In this document: piece by piece, positions 37,492 through 48,710 of the stretch
Layout of the letters: each line of letters begins with the position of its first letter
How positions within the stretch are numbered: the stretch's first letter is position 1
Source of the DNA: Chryseobacterium paludis
GTDB taxonomy: Bacteria > Bacteroidota > Bacteroidia > Flavobacteriales > Weeksellaceae
Direction: 5' to 3'
Assembly: GCF_025403485.1 (NCBI RefSeq)
Contig: NZ_CP099966.1
Span: forward strand, 124,001 to 188,000
DNA length: 64,000 nt
Notes under the pieces: model-generated
Seen by the model: only the letters and a program-made list of their open reading frames with translations
What the model was told of the DNA's origin: nothing
Database searches by the model: none
Made by a program: the position numbers and the translations under genes

Positions 37492-39561
37492 ATGAAAGCA
37501 ATAATTGCAGAGAAACCGAGTGTAGCCAGGGAGATTGCTTCTCTTTTAGGGGCTGCCGAAAAGAATGACGGTTACTTCGAAGGGGGTGGTTACAAGGTTA
37601 CTTGGGCTTTGGGTCACCTGGTGGCTCTGGGAATGCCAGAAGATTATGGTATTACAGGTTTCAGGCAGGAGTCTTTACCGATCCTGCCTGATCCATTTGT
37701 ACTGACAGTAAGGAAAGTGAGAAAAAACAAGGCTTATGAGCCGGATAAGGGAGCTTTAAAGCAGTTAATGGTTATTGATAAAGTAGTTAAAAGCTGTGAC
37801 AGTATTATTGTAGCAACAGATGCAGGAAGAGAAGGCGAGCTTATATTCCGTTTTATTTATCAATATCTGCAATGTACAAAACCCTTTGAACGACTCTGGA
37901 TAAGTTCCCTTACGGAAAAGTCAATAAGGTCGGGTTTTGAGAATCTTAGGCCAGGAGGTGATTTTGATGGTCTTTATCAGGCGGGGAGAGCACGGAGTCA
38001 CGCAGACTGGCTGGTGGGGATTAACGCTTCTCAGGCGTTGACCATCACCGCCAACAGTGGAATATATTCTTTGGGACGAGTACAAACACCAACCTTGGCA
38101 TTGATCTGTAAGCGGTATAGGGAAAACAAAAACTTTGTTGTCCAGAAATACTGGCAGGTTCAGCTTTGGCATCGCAAGGAGTTTACGGATTTTAGCAGTC
38201 TCTCGGTCTCCAGGTGGGACAACATGCAAAAGGCGGAAGATGTGCAGAAAGCCGTTATACGGATAGGCATAGCAACGGTGAGCACAGTGGAGCATAAAAC
38301 AGTTACTGAACAACCGCCGCTACTTTTTGATCTTACAGGGCTACAGAAGGAGGCAAACAAAAGCCTGGGATTTTCTGCTGAAGAAACCCTAAATATAGCC
38401 CAAAGCTTGTATGAGAATAAATTCATTACCTATCCGCGCACAGGTAGTAGGTATATTTCTGAAGATCTGTGGCCTGAGATTCCAGCTCTTGCCAGAGCCT
38501 TGGATGAAAAACCGTCCTTAAAGGAAGCTTGTAAAAAGATTACTTGGGGCCGCTTCAATAAACGTATTGTTAATGATGTAAAAGTAACTGACCATCATGG
38601 GCTACTGGTGACTGAGAAAGTTCCTACGGTGCTACCGGCAAAGGAGAATGCTATTTATGATATGATTGCGTTACGTCTGTTAGAGGTTGTTGGACAAGCC
38701 TGTGAGAAGAAAATCACAGATGTCACTTTACAGGCGCTACACTATGATTTTACGTTGAAAGGATGCCAAATACTGGATATAGGCTGGCGTGGTATTAAAG
38801 GAAGTTTTATAGATGAAGAAAATGGTACTGCTCAAGAGCTCCCGGAACTACATGTGGGTGATGAGTTGAAGATTGGACGTGCTGGCGTGCTGGAAAAGAA
38901 AACTAAGCCGCCGTTGCTTTATACTGAGGCAAGTTTATTATCTGCTATGGAAAATGCGGGGAAGGAAATTGAAAATGATGATGAGCGTAAGGTTTTACAG
39001 GGCATTGGTATCGGAACACCTGCTACCAGGGCAGCTATTATTGAGGCACTCTTCAGTCGGGAATATATTATTCGTGAAAAGAAATCACTGATCCCGACAG
39101 ATAAAGGATTGCAGGTTTATAATTGGGTAAAAGACAAAAAGATTGCTGATGCTTCAATGACGGCTGAATGGGAACTTGCTTTGGCAAAGATCGAAAATAA
39201 GGAAGGCGATGCCCAGACCTTTGAAAAAGAAATGGAGACTTATGCGGGGTCAATTACCAGGGAACTGCTGGCTTTATCCGATTCCATAGAAAAACTACCT
39301 GCACTGGTCTGTCCGAAGTGCAAGAAACAGCATCTGCTTATTCGGGACAAGATTGTAAAATGCCCTGATGAATCCTGTAACTGGTTTCAGTTCCGAAATG
39401 TATGTGGAGTAGTATTAACTAATACAGATATAGATAGTCTCACTACGAAAGGGAAAACGGGGCTGATTAAAGGCATGAAAAGCAAGTCAGGAAAGAAATT
39501 TGATGCTTACATCGTCTTAAATGAAAAAGGAGAATCTTCATTTGAATTTAAGTCTGTATAA
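37492..39561 (+). CDS. topB: DNA topoisomerase III (type IA)
   Basis: A 689-residue type IA topoisomerase that cuts one DNA strand through a tyrosine. The Toprim domain opens MKAIIAEKPSVAREIASLLG, with the acidic TDAGREGELIF motif. The active-site segment is KFITYPRTGSRYIS (tyrosine in ITYPRTG), and GIGTPATRAAIIEALFSREYI follows. The C-terminus has a zinc-type CPKCKKQ...CPDESCNW then a module GMKSKSGKKFDAYIVLN like that in the DUF3945 protein. Its role is unlinking ICE DNA during processing or transfer. Confidence 0.95.
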   Translation: MKAIIAEKPSVAREIASLLGAAEKNDGYFEGGGYKVTWALGHLVALGMPEDYGITGFRQESLPILPDPFVLTVRKVRKNKAYEPDKGALKQLMVIDKVVKSCDSIIVATDAGREGELIFRFIYQYLQCTKPFERLWISSLTEKSIRSGFENLRPGGDFDGLYQAGRARSHADWLVGINASQALTITANSGIYSLGRVQTPTLALICKRYRENKNFVVQKYWQVQLWHRKEFTDFSSLSVSRWDNMQKAEDVQKAVIRIGIATVSTVEHKTVTEQPPLLFDLTGLQKEANKSLGFSAEETLNIAQSLYENKFITYPRTGSRYISEDLWPEIPALARALDEKPSLKEACKKITWGRFNKRIVNDVKVTDHHGLLVTEKVPTVLPAKENAIYDMIALRLLEVVGQACEKKITDVTLQALHYDFTLKGCQILDIGWRGIKGSFIDEENGTAQELPELHVGDELKIGRAGVLEKKTKPPLLYTEASLLSAMENAGKEIENDDERKVLQGIGIGTPATRAAIIEALFSREYIIREKKSLIPTDKGLQVYNWVKDKKIADASMTAEWELALAKIENKEGDAQTFEKEMETYAGSITRELLALSDSIEKLPALVCPKCKKQHLLIRDKIVKCPDESCNWFQFRNVCGVVLTNTDIDSLTTKGKTGLIKGMKSKSGKKFDAYIVLNEKGESSFEFKSV

Positions 39562-39599
39562 AGTGCTTCAAAAGATACAGAAACTAGGAATCTATTTTT

Positions 39600-39623
39600 A
39601 CTCCCCTTAATGGGGAGTTTTTA
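39600..39623 (+). terminator. intrinsic terminator after topB
   Basis: Stem ACTCCCC (39600-39606) and GGGGAGT (39612-39618), five-base loop, then TTTTATTTT. It lies about 40 bases after the topB stop. Confidence 0.85.
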
Positions 39624-39629
39624 TTTTCC

Positions 39630-40001
39630 TTACCATACAACACTTTCGTAATCAAAATCACCATCACTAAGTTCCAGGTCAGATATTTCGCAATGCAGCC
39701 TTTTAGCTTCATTTTCTAAAAACATCTTGTAGGTTTTATATTCCTCAGTAGAGTATACTCCTCGTCGTAGTAAGTCTGGAAGTTTTCTAAATGCATTAAC
39801 CCCTCCTTTTAATGTGAAAAAGTCGTAGTTAATGCTTCTCATATATTGATATATATAAGGATTTCCACCATGAAGACCATCTTCAATATACCCGGCGACT
39901 TCTTTAGCACCTTTGCTATCAAACTTCATCATGGCATCCTGTAGCCAAAATTCAAAGAGTAAAATTTGGGAGACATCCAATGTAGGGATTATATGCATCA
40001 T
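39630..40001 (-). CDS. small hypothetical ICE protein
   Basis: A 123-residue acidic soluble protein, mostly helical, with a characteristic aromatic ending (SDGDFDYESVVW). No family recognised. It lies alone on the minus strand between topB and the DUF1896 gene. An ATG one codon in (39998) is equally possible as start. Confidence 0.6.
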   Translation of the reverse strand: MMHIIPTLDVSQILLFEFWLQDAMMKFDSKGAKEVAGYIEDGLHGGNPYIYQYMRSINYDFFTLKGGVNAFRKLPDLLRRGVYSTEEYKTYKMFLENEAKRLHCEISDLELSDGDFDYESVVW

Positions 40002-40167
40002 GGTGTTTTAACGAATCATTTTTCGTACCTCCAAAAATACGAATTTCTCTTGCAATTCAGGTTTTAAAATTGCCTATGGCAGCCAATAGTGGACATGGGA
40101 GGCCATCTCCAAGATTCACTGACTTTCCATGATACTTTTGACTTTGATTTAAATTAAAGAAAAGAGT

Positions 40168-40602
40168 ATGAGTATAGAAGCAAAAGACCTTTCTTATTTC
40201 ACATTAAGGTTATTGGAATTGCTAGTGAGCAGTTTCCCTGAAAAGGTGGGTGATACCGCATTTGTGGAGGAGCGCTCCACAAATTGCGCAAATGTTTATG
40301 AACAGGCATTTAAGGCAGGGAATTCCCACGATGCAAGTTTACGTATGGCTGAAAAAGTCCTTTTTGAGGGGCTGCATTTTTCAAGATACGATACCGTGTT
40401 TAAAGTGGTATGTAATGAGTTTGACAGGTTGATGGCGGATGAAGAGTTACAGCCTTTTGCCATGAAGATGCTTCCGGTATGTGAAGAAGTATTTAAAGGT
40501 TATATCCTGACTGATGATTTTCAGGATCATCAGGATTACGAATTGCTCTATACGGAGCTGACAGGAACTATTCAACTCTGGATTGAAGATCATGGCCTTT
40601 AG
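40168..40602 (+). CDS. DUF1896 domain-containing protein
   Basis: A 144-residue helical acidic protein. [44 protein letters not shown] and [26 protein letters not shown] match DUF1896, a family I know from Bacteroidota ICEs directly ahead of the giant helicase/methylase. Its stop lies 11 bases inside the start of that gene, so the products are probably made in fixed ratio. Function unknown. Confidence 0.88.
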   Translation: MSIEAKDLSYFTLRLLELLVSSFPEKVGDTAFVEERSTNCANVYEQAFKAGNSHDASLRMAEKVLFEGLHFSRYDTVFKVVCNEFDRLMADEELQPFAMKMLPVCEEVFKGYILTDDFQDHQDYELLYTELTGTIQLWIEDHGL

Positions 40603-43600
40603 TAAGCGTGAGCATCTTAGGCAGAATACAGAGGCAGTGCGTACGATGTTTCGATTAGAGAAAGAAAAGCGTCATGCTACCGAGGCTGAAAGAAATATGC
40701 TTATGCTGTATAGTGGTTTCGGCGGACTTAAATTTGTTCTTAACCCTGCTGACCATCCTAACGATATAAAGCACTGGAAAGATTATGAACATGGCCTCTT
40801 TGCTTCTACACAGGAATTGTTTAAGCTTCTTCGGGAAAATGCCGGTGATGAGAAGGAATATCGTCAATTTCTTGATAGCCTTCGTACTTCAGTACTCACC
40901 TCATTTTATACCCCTCCAGAAATAGTCAATGTTCTTTCTGAGGTATTTAAAGAGCATGGAGTAGACATTCGGAGGTTTCTTGAACCCTCAGCAGGAATAG
41001 GTGCTTTCCTCCTTCCTTTTTCGGGAAAAGAGGTGTTACATACTACCGCTTACGAAAAGGATATTTTAACAGGGAAGATCCTTACACAGCTATATCCACA
41101 TCAGGATATTCATATCAGTGGTTTTGAAGAATTTCCCAAAGAAGACTTAAATAGTTATGATGTTGTGACAGGTAACATTCCATTCGGAACAAGTGCCGTT
41201 TTTGATCTCAGTTATTCACGCGGTAACGATGCTGCTCGTATGCAGGCGTCGCGTGGTATCCATAATTATTTTTTCCTGAAGGGGACTGATGCCCTCCGTG
41301 ACGGGGGGATACTAGCCTTTATCACAAGTCGTGGGGTGTTGGACAGTCCAGGCAATCATGCTATACGTGAGGCGCTGATGAAAGAACACCAGTTGCTATC
41401 GGTAGTACGTTTCCCCAACAACCTTTTTTCAGACTACGCAGGAACCGATGTAGGTAGTGACCTGGTAGTCCTACAGAAAAATAGTAACAAACAGGGGCTT
41501 TCAGAATTGGAGAAATATTTCTGCGAGACATTACCTACTGAGCAAAATGATCATATCAATGCTTTCATCCGATATGCTAATCCAGTTGTAAGTAATAAAA
41601 CCATTGCATCTACTGACGGATATGGAAAGCCAACAACTTTGCTTTTACATAGTGGCGGTATAGCCGCTATTGCTCATGAAACTAAGAATATACTAACAAC
41701 CGATTTTAAAAATCGTTTTGATCTTAAACTCTATAACAAGTTCTTTCAGGAAGTTGCTTTGCCATCCATTAATAGACCATCGTTGGTGGCATTGGATGAC
41801 GAGAGAAAACAGTTCGTAGCCACCACTTCTCCGGCAGCTCCTAAAGAAAAGAAAGAGCTTACAGCTCCCAAAATGGAAGCCCACTCTTCGCAGGTAGAGG
41901 TGCAGTTAAGTTTATTTAGCCTTTTTGATCATAATGCAAACGCTGCAATAGCAGCATCTCCATCAAAGAAAAAAACTAGTATTTCCAAAGGGAAAACACA
42001 TCCTCGTCGGCAGCCTGGGCTTTTTGATTCCTTGCCAGTAAATGCAGCTGATAAAAAAATGACTCCACCTGCACCAATCTCCAAGATGAGCGAGAAAAAT
42101 GGCGTTATTGGAGATCTATTTTCCTCATTGGAAGATCAGGTAGAAACTACAATCACTAATCCGGATGCACCCGTTTCTTACTCAGGGCAGTGGAAGAACT
42201 TTTATAGGGATGATTGTCTGGTAGGATATCAAGGAACTGTGGGGTATCTCCAAAAAATGGATAGACACAGAAAAACAGCAACGTTTCATCCATTGAGTTT
42301 ACCCTCTAGTCAAAAGGAAAGAGCTAAAGCCTATATCGCTCTCCGGGATGCCTATCAGGATCTTTATCAGAAAGAGGCAGAACTACACACTGAACACAAG
42401 GAAGAAAGAAGAAATCTTAATAGCCTGTATGATGCCTATATCAAGAAATATGGAAAGCTGAATGAAGCAGAAAACATTAAGTTGATCAAAACGGACAGTT
42501 CCGGTAAGGAAATACCTTATTTAGAGCGTGTGGTAGGAGGTGTGATTCATAAGGCTGATATCTTTAACCATCCGGTCAGTTTTTCTACATCTTTGACCGT
42601 TGTAGAAACTCCTGAAGAGGCATTAATAGCATCCCTGAATATCTTTGGAGGTGTCGATTTGGGGTATATGGAACAGATCAGTGGGATTACCAAAGAAGAG
42701 CTAAAGACGGCTCTCCATGGTCGTATATATTATAACCCTATTGAAAGACAATATGAGATCTCCGAAAAATGGATTTCGGGAGATGTCGTAACCAAGGCTA
42801 AAGAAATTAGTTCCTACCTTCTCAAATATCCAGAGGACAACGAGGCTACCCTTAGCCTGAAGGTACTGGAAAGTGTGAGGCCGGAGCGGATTGAGTTTGA
42901 GGAGCTTGATTTTAATCTAGGGGAAAGGTGGATAGCCCCGGAGATCTACAGTCGTTTTGCTTCTTCTCTGTTTAACACAGGGGTGAACATCGGATACATG
43001 GAAAGTACTGATGATTTTTCCATCCATTGTCCATCCAAGAATATTCATATCACGGAAAAGTACGCCATTAAGTCTGAAAGCCGCACGTATGATGGTATTG
43101 CGCTATTAAAATATGCACTTGTGAACACAACCCCAGATATCACTAAGAAAGTGATGATAGGGGATCAGGAGGTAACGGTAAGGGATATTCAGGCGGTTCA
43201 GATGGCTAATACTAAGATTGATGAGATCCGTGGAGCTTTTACCGACTGGTTATATGCGCAGGATCATGAATTTAAAAATCGGTTAACTGATCAATACAAC
43301 GATAACTTTAACTGCTTTGTCCGTCCGCAGTATGACGGTTCTCATCAGGCATTCCCTGGCCTTGACCGCAAAGCTTTGGGTATGGAGGACTTATATCCCA
43401 GCCAGAAAGATGCTGTATGGATGATTAAACTTAATGGCGGAGCCATTTGTGATCATGAGGTGGGCGCAGGTAAGACCTTGATCATGTGTACTGCAGCACA
43501 GGAAATGAAGCGTTTGGGACTCGCTTATAAACCCATGATCATTGGATTAAAGGCTAATGTTCATGAAATAGCAGAAACCTATCGGAAGGCTTATCCCCAT

Positions 43601-46000
43601 GCCAAAATACTATATCCTGGCAAAGATGATTTTACTCCTGGAAAACGCCAGCGCATCTTTGGTGATATTAAAAACAATGACTGGGACTGTGTTATTCTTA
43701 CCCATGATCAGTTTGGTATGATCCCTCAGTCTCCTGAACTGCAACAAGAAATTCTGCAAGCGGAGCTTGAAAGTGTTGAAGAGAATTTGAGGGTTCTGGA
43801 GTCTCAGGGGAAAAATGTCTCCCGTGCCATGTTGAAAGGAGTACAGTTACGCAGACAAAATTTAGAAGTTAAGCTCAAAACACTAAAACATGACATTGAA
43901 ACCCGCAAGGACGATATTGTAGACTTTAAGATGATGGGTATCGACCATTTGTTTGTTGATGAAAGCCATAAGTTCAAAAATCTCATGTTCAATACGCGGC
44001 ATGACAGGGTTGCCGGATTGGGAAATATGGCTGGGAGTCAGAAGGCGATGAACCTGCTTTTTGCCCTCCGCACGATCCAGGAGCGTTCGGGTAAAGATTT
44101 GGGTGCTACTTTCCTTTCAGGAACGACGATCAGTAATTCATTAACAGAGTTGTACCTGCTTTTTAAATACCTACGTCCTAAAGCTATGGAAAAGCAGGGT
44201 ATTACTTGCTTTGATGCTTGGGCGGCCATATTTGCCCGTAAGACTGTAGATTATGAATTTTCGGTTGCCAATAACATTGTATCAAAGGAACGATTTCGTT
44301 TTTTCATTAAGGTACCTGAACTTGCGCAGTTTTATGCAGAAATAACCGATTACCGTACCGCCAAAGATATTGGTATTGACCGCCCTGAGAAAAACGAAAT
44401 TCTGTACCACATTCCACCGACTCCTGATCAGGAGGTTTTCATTAAAAAGTTGATGGAATTTGCCAAGAGTGGAAATGCAGAAGTATTGGGAAGGCCCAAA
44501 CTTTCTCAGAGTGAAGAAAAAGCGAAGATGCTGATTGCTACTGACTATGCCCGGAAGATGTCTCTCGACATGAGGCTAATCAGTCCGAAATATAAAGACC
44601 ATCCTGGCAATAAAGCTTCCCTTTGCGCTGCTAATATTGCATCGTATCACAAGAAATTTAACACACAGAAAGGAACACAGTTTGTTTTTTCGGATCTTGG
44701 AACTTATAAGCCTGGTGAATGGAACATATATACTGAGATTAAGCGCAAGCTTGTCACTGACCACGGGATACCAGCGCATGAAATACGTTTTATACAGGAG
44801 GCCAAAACAGAAAAGCAGCGTAAAGAACTTATCCGGGATGTCAATGAAGGTAAAATACGGGTATTATTCGGGTCTACAGAGATGCTTGGCACAGGAGTTA
44901 ACGCTCAAAAGAGGGCTATTGCTATTCACCATCTGGATATTCCGTGGCGCCCTAGTGATTTAGCTCAGCGAGATGGTAGGGCAGTGAGAAAAGGCAATGA
45001 AATTGCCAAATTTTTTGCTGGCAATAAAGTGGATGTATTCATTTATGCCGTTGAGAAATCGCTAGATAGTTTCAAATTCAATACCCTGTACAACAAGCAG
45101 GTGTTTATTGATCAGCTTAAGAGAAACAGTTTGGGAAAACGGACCATTGATGAAGGGGGAATGGATGAAAGTACAGGAATGAATTATTCTGAATACGTTG
45201 CTATATTGTCGGGTAATACCGATTTACTTGAAAAAGCCAAACTTGAAAAACAGATCGCAGGACTGGAAAGCGAGCGCCAAGCATTCAGCCGTTCGAAGAG
45301 CAGCTCCAGATTTAAGCTCGAAGATACCAAGGCCGAATTGAAATCCCACAGATCTCTTTTGCAGCGGATGAATATCGATTGGGATCACCTCCAAGGAAGG
45401 ATTAGAAAAAATGCTGATGGTACGGTAATCAATCCTATCCGACTTATAGGTCTTGCAGAAAATGCTAATGTAAAAGAGGTAGGTGCCAGGTTAAATATGT
45501 TATCTGAGAAATTCGCTGCCGAAGGGAATTATCAGGAAATTGGTTCACTATATGGTTTTTCCCTTTTGGTGAAAACAGAGGTTATGAAAAAAGAAGGTGA
45601 GGCCGTAAAATATAACCGCTTTTTTGTACAAGGCGAAGGCGGAATTAAATACAGCTATAATAATGGGATGATGGCTACAGATGCGAAGACCGCATCACTT
45701 AATTTTTTAAACGCCCTTGAGAAAATCCCTGGCTTCATAGAACAGGAGCATATAAAAATTACAGAATTGGAAAAGGACTTGCCGGTACTTGAAGAAGTAG
45801 TTGGAGGTAGTTGGCCCAAAGAAAAACACTTATCAGCTCTCAAAACCCAGCTGGCTTCTGTGGAGAGAACCATAATGTTGTCAATTGAAAAACCAGAGAT
45901 TCATACAGGGCAGGTAACTGTGGCCGAGGAGCCCATTGCTTCTGAAGCAAACACCTTCACCCACTTGAAAGGTGTCCACATCCCAAGAGGGCTCCTTTGA
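40592..46000 (+). CDS. giant DNA methylase/SNF2-like helicase fusion of ICE
   Basis: About 1802 residues from the ATG at 40592 (TTG at 40583 also open). The N-terminal part holds N6-adenine-methylase motifs: [15 protein letters not shown] (AdoMet motif) and VVTGNIPFG (motif IV, NIPF instead of NPPY). The central helicase has [11 protein letters not shown] (Walker A) and VDESHKF (DESH box). The C-terminal lobe is [14 protein letters not shown] with [18 protein letters not shown], as in SNF2 family enzymes. A long helical tail follows. Such proteins occur in most CTnDOT-like elements; antirestriction or DNA processing are proposed roles but not shown here. Confidence 0.9.
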   Translation: MAFSKREHLRQNTEAVRTMFRLEKEKRHATEAERNMLMLYSGFGGLKFVLNPADHPNDIKHWKDYEHGLFASTQELFKLLRENAGDEKEYRQFLDSLRTSVLTSFYTPPEIVNVLSEVFKEHGVDIRRFLEPSAGIGAFLLPFSGKEVLHTTAYEKDILTGKILTQLYPHQDIHISGFEEFPKEDLNSYDVVTGNIPFGTSAVFDLSYSRGNDAARMQASRGIHNYFFLKGTDALRDGGILAFITSRGVLDSPGNHAIREALMKEHQLLSVVRFPNNLFSDYAGTDVGSDLVVLQKNSNKQGLSELEKYFCETLPTEQNDHINAFIRYANPVVSNKTIASTDGYGKPTTLLLHSGGIAAIAHETKNILTTDFKNRFDLKLYNKFFQEVALPSINRPSLVALDDERKQFVATTSPAAPKEKKELTAPKMEAHSSQVEVQLSLFSLFDHNANAAIAASPSKKKTSISKGKTHPRRQPGLFDSLPVNAADKKMTPPAPISKMSEKNGVIGDLFSSLEDQVETTITNPDAPVSYSGQWKNFYRDDCLVGYQGTVGYLQKMDRHRKTATFHPLSLPSSQKERAKAYIALRDAYQDLYQKEAELHTEHKEERRNLNSLYDAYIKKYGKLNEAENIKLIKTDSSGKEIPYLERVVGGVIHKADIFNHPVSFSTSLTVVETPEEALIASLNIFGGVDLGYMEQISGITKEELKTALHGRIYYNPIERQYEISEKWISGDVVTKAKEISSYLLKYPEDNEATLSLKVLESVRPERIEFEELDFNLGERWIAPEIYSRFASSLFNTGVNIGYMESTDDFSIHCPSKNIHITEKYAIKSESRTYDGIALLKYALVNTTPDITKKVMIGDQEVTVRDIQAVQMANTKIDEIRGAFTDWLYAQDHEFKNRLTDQYNDNFNCFVRPQYDGSHQAFPGLDRKALGMEDLYPSQKDAVWMIKLNGGAICDHEVGAGKTLIMCTAAQEMKRLGLAYKPMIIGLKANVHEIAETYRKAYPHAKILYPGKDDFTPGKRQRIFGDIKNNDWDCVILTHDQFGMIPQSPELQQEILQAELESVEENLRVLESQGKNVSRAMLKGVQLRRQNLEVKLKTLKHDIETRKDDIVDFKMMGIDHLFVDESHKFKNLMFNTRHDRVAGLGNMAGSQKAMNLLFALRTIQERSGKDLGATFLSGTTISNSLTELYLLFKYLRPKAMEKQGITCFDAWAAIFARKTVDYEFSVANNIVSKERFRFFIKVPELAQFYAEITDYRTAKDIGIDRPEKNEILYHIPPTPDQEVFIKKLMEFAKSGNAEVLGRPKLSQSEEKAKMLIATDYARKMSLDMRLISPKYKDHPGNKASLCAANIASYHKKFNTQKGTQFVFSDLGTYKPGEWNIYTEIKRKLVTDHGIPAHEIRFIQEAKTEKQRKELIRDVNEGKIRVLFGSTEMLGTGVNAQKRAIAIHHLDIPWRPSDLAQRDGRAVRKGNEIAKFFAGNKVDVFIYAVEKSLDSFKFNTLYNKQVFIDQLKRNSLGKRTIDEGGMDESTGMNYSEYVAILSGNTDLLEKAKLEKQIAGLESERQAFSRSKSSSRFKLEDTKAELKSHRSLLQRMNIDWDHLQGRIRKNADGTVINPIRLIGLAENANVKEVGARLNMLSEKFAAEGNYQEIGSLYGFSLLVKTEVMKKEGEAVKYNRFFVQGEGGIKYSYNNGMMATDAKTASLNFLNALEKIPGFIEQEHIKITELEKDLPVLEEVVGGSWPKEKHLSALKTQLASVERTIMLSIEKPEIHTGQVTVAEEPIASEANTFTHLKGVHIPRGLL

Positions 46001-46194
46001 CTTTGTTATATGCTATTTTAGTATTAAATAGTTGAATACACAAATTTTTATCTTCGATTGATAGCTAAATGTATCTCCTATTATAAAATAGGTGAAATAT
46101 GAACCTTAGGTAATTTGCATAATATTTATAACATCGTAAGATTTGGTTCTGTTGAATGAAACTGGTATCATGATAATTATTTATTGTTAAAGTT

Positions 46195-46566
46195 TTACCG
46201 ACGTTTTTTAGTGCTCTTATCCACTTTTGCAGATGCCATGAACAGCTCAAAATTCCTATCAAATTGCTTTTTCTTTTTGGTGAGTATCTCAATGATCTTT
46301 TCTTTTTCAGCATTAGAAACTGTTTCGGCGGGTGATTTTCTTTTTCTTTGATATTTTGAGATAGGCCAGTCGCATTCCAAAGCGATTTCATTCATAACCG
46401 GATTGTGTAGCTTTTCAATAAGTGCATAGTAACCGAAAATGATATTGCTCGATTTCATTTCACTTCCCTGTCTACGTACATCATCATAAAATAGTTCCTC
46501 ATCACAAAATAGTTCCTCATCGCTGATAATCTTTGTGGCGTGTGTTGTTTGTCTCATTCTTTGCAT
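46195..46566 (-). CDS. small hypothetical ICE protein
   Basis: A 123-residue basic protein. The C-terminal half is lysine-rich and helical (EKEKIIEILTKKKKQFDRNFELFMASAKV), suggesting nucleic-acid contact. The N-terminal part contains an internal duplication, DEELFC-DEELFY, from an 18-base tandem repeat (46488-46521). No known family. Minus strand with the following gene, 43 bases apart. Confidence 0.55.
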   Translation of the reverse strand: MQRMRQTTHATKIISDEELFCDEELFYDDVRRQGSEMKSSNIIFGYYALIEKLHNPVMNEIALECDWPISKYQRKRKSPAETVSNAEKEKIIEILTKKKKQFDRNFELFMASAKVDKSTKKRR

Positions 46567-46609
46567 AATTTTCAGTGATTTATATTTGCAGTTTATTGTG
46601 CAGCCGTTT

Positions 46610-47017
46610 TTAGCGAGCCACAGGTAATACCTCGCAGATCCATTGGAGCAAAACTTCTACAAATAGATTGAGATATGCCCGCTCAGTTGACGTTGCTCGC
46701 AGGTAGAAAGGGCATGTCTTTCTATACTCATTTATCTGCTGCAAATGTTGGCAGATATCTGTCGCATTATACGAAGTGAAAATATCTAGACGGATTTTCC
46801 ACGTAGGATCATAATGCAATTGTAACAGGTCAGCTGCAATTGGGGCAATAGTTAGAAACTGACTGCGGTATTGTGAATTGCGATGTAATATGAATTCGCG
46901 GGTGCTGGTGTAATAACAAAGAAACAGTCTGTAGTTCTCTATTGCTTCGTCATGGGAAAAACAGTCTGATAATGATAGCTTTTCCGGGTTGCCACTACCA
47001 GTTATATAATTATCCAT
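46610..47017 (-). CDS. small hypothetical ICE protein
   Basis: A 135-residue soluble protein with many aromatic residues (FLCYYTSTREFILHRNSQYRSQF). No family recognised, no signal peptide or membrane segment. It is divergent from the helix-turn-helix gene at 47328, sharing the operator-bearing region 47018-47327, and cotranscribed with the gene at 46195. Confidence 0.6.
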   Translation of the reverse strand: MDNYITGSGNPEKLSLSDCFSHDEAIENYRLFLCYYTSTREFILHRNSQYRSQFLTIAPIAADLLQLHYDPTWKIRLDIFTSYNATDICQHLQQINEYRKTCPFYLRATSTERAYLNLFVEVLLQWICEVLPVAR

Positions 47018-47327
47018 GCTATGGGATTTAACTTAATTATTGGTAACTGAAATATGAAGGAAATAAGCTTGCCTTAATTGAATAAGGGCATATCTAAATT
47101 GCAGCTAGATAAGAATAATAGTTGTTTTGGTTGAAAACAGGAGTACTCATAACTAGCTTACAGTAAGTTAACTACGAGAATCAAATATAGTCCTTTTAAA
47201 TAAAAAGATGAAATATTGAACTAAAAATATTAATTAGTGAACTATAAAATATACAATGTCATATATTAAATAGCAGCAGTCAATTATTAGAGCATATTAG
47301 TGATAGATAATATTTCACTAATCAGCA
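47018..47327. promoter_or_regulatory. divergent promoter region with ATTAGTGA operator sites
   Basis: An AT-rich region with three identical 8-bp half-sites: ATTAGTGA at 47233-47240 and 47296-47303 and its complement TCACTAAT at 47315-47322. The last two form a palindrome with an 11-base centre, six bases before the start codon of the 47328 gene. The most economical reading is autoregulation by that small DNA-binding protein. Confidence 0.55.
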
Positions 47328-47621
47328 ATGACAACTCATAAAATCCAGAATAAAGAGGTGTATGCTACCGTAAAAGTATTAATTGACGCGGGGCATGCTA
47401 CAACCTTCAGCTCTATTTTCCCGACTGTGAAGAAAACGAATTTTGCAAAAGATATGGGGATGAACTACCAAACTTTACTTTACCGGATTAAACATCTAGG
47501 TTCTTTTACTGTAGAGGAAATCAACGCTGCTGCTTATCTGATAGGAGTGGATAAGCGGGTTATATTTGGTATGCTTGCAACAGAGATAGAAAATAAGCGC
47601 CAAAAGCCGCCCCATAAGTAG
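47328..47621 (+). CDS. small DNA-binding-like protein
   Basis: A 97-residue protein. KTNFAKDMGMNYQTLLYRIKHLGSFTVEEINAAAYLIGVDKRVIF resembles a helix-turn-helix followed by helices; similar small proteins occur in Bacteroidota ICEs. It has a palindromic site just upstream of its start. The stop is 6 bases from the end of the convergent terpene synthase gene. Regulator role is inferred. Confidence 0.65.
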   Translation: MTTHKIQNKEVYATVKVLIDAGHATTFSSIFPTVKKTNFAKDMGMNYQTLLYRIKHLGSFTVEEINAAAYLIGVDKRVIFGMLATEIENKRQKPPHK

Positions 47622-47627
47622 ATATGA

Positions 47628-48572
47628 TTATTTTACATGTGCAAACTGGTAGCGGGTTGTTTCATTTTCTGACCAATCCATATTTCCGCGGATAATATAT
47701 TTCAGCCCATTTATATAGTTGGAAAGTAAAGGGGAATTTCCTGCAACTGCATCTGCCTTAATCTGAAAACGTTTCATGTCCTGGTCATGAATACCGACTG
47801 TCTTATTGATTGCCTCATCCAAAGACAGCTTGTATACCTGTTGAATAATCAAGACGAGGTTATAGGTATCTCCCTGTTCGATTTCTTTGGTGAGGCTATA
47901 GAGATCATTTGCCCAGCAAACAATATTTTCAGCCAAGGTTGTAAGTTCAGCAACCTGCATTGTCAGGCGGCCCCAATTGCTGGTAATATCCAAAACGGCA
48001 GGTATGGAAGCAGTAGCGATATTAGCAGCTCCTAAAAAACGGCGGTGCATTTTATATTCTTCTAAGGTCGGTTTGTAACCGTTTTTAACATTCTCCATCT
48101 GCCAGAGCGCGGAATGAAAGGTTTGGCAAAGTGCTGTTGCAAACTGCCACTGCCATAGGTCCGAAGTTATGACAGTAACCCTGCTCCAGAAATCTGCTAA
48201 GGCGCATAGAAAAGGGTGAGTATACTTCTGAGGCAATGGGTTAAACAAAACGGACATAAAAGCTGAAATAAAAGGACGTAGTTGTAGTTTATCCTTTCCT
48301 GAATCCTTTGAAACTGGATCTATTTGATCATCAAGTAAAAAAAGAAGACTATTAATATCTGTAAGGGCAAAAAGCAATGGTTGCGGCGCCATGGGAAACA
48401 TTCTTGCGACCATGTAAGCAAAACCTTGAGCCCTGTAATTTTTATAAGCAGTGTTATCTGGTAGTAAGTTAAATTGGCGTAACCATGCGTCTGTATGGTC
48501 TTCCGCCAAATGGACAAGCGGGTTAATCGTTCCATTGTAAGGACAATAGATACGGGGAAGGGTGACAAGCAT
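47628..48572 (-). CDS. class I terpene synthase
   Basis: A 314-residue terpene cyclase. The metal-binding motifs are all in place: LLDDQID at 79-85 (DDxxD type), NDLYSLTKE with N222, S226 and E230 (the NSE triad), and WSENETTRYQF at the C-terminus with R307-Y308. R178 is placed like the pyrophosphate sensor. Such enzymes cyclise farnesyl or geranyl diphosphate with Mg2+; the product cannot be predicted. No prenyltransferase or P450 is adjacent. Presence on an ICE is unusual. Confidence 0.93.
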   Translation of the reverse strand: MLVTLPRIYCPYNGTINPLVHLAEDHTDAWLRQFNLLPDNTAYKNYRAQGFAYMVARMFPMAPQPLLFALTDINSLLFLLDDQIDPVSKDSGKDKLQLRPFISAFMSVLFNPLPQKYTHPFLCALADFWSRVTVITSDLWQWQFATALCQTFHSALWQMENVKNGYKPTLEEYKMHRRFLGAANIATASIPAVLDITSNWGRLTMQVAELTTLAENIVCWANDLYSLTKEIEQGDTYNLVLIIQQVYKLSLDEAINKTVGIHDQDMKRFQIKADAVAGNSPLLSNYINGLKYIIRGNMDWSENETTRYQFAHVK

Positions 48573-48710
48573 TTTTTTCGGATCGTTGTGAGTAAAATAT
48601 GACCAACCTGAACTGGCTTGATAAAAATACCAATAGCGGCTGCAAACAAGTCGCAGCCGCTTTATTTATGGATTTTTCTGTTAGCAATGTTTTATCTAGC
48701 CTTGTTTTTA

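Noticed and set aside
37921..38313. 130-codon minus-strand frame inside topB
   Set aside because: Fully inside the conserved topoisomerase gene; composition looks like an antisense shadow.
46065..46391. 108-codon minus-strand frame
   Set aside because: It overlaps the better-supported 46195-46566 gene in another frame and its tail comes from the AT-rich gap.
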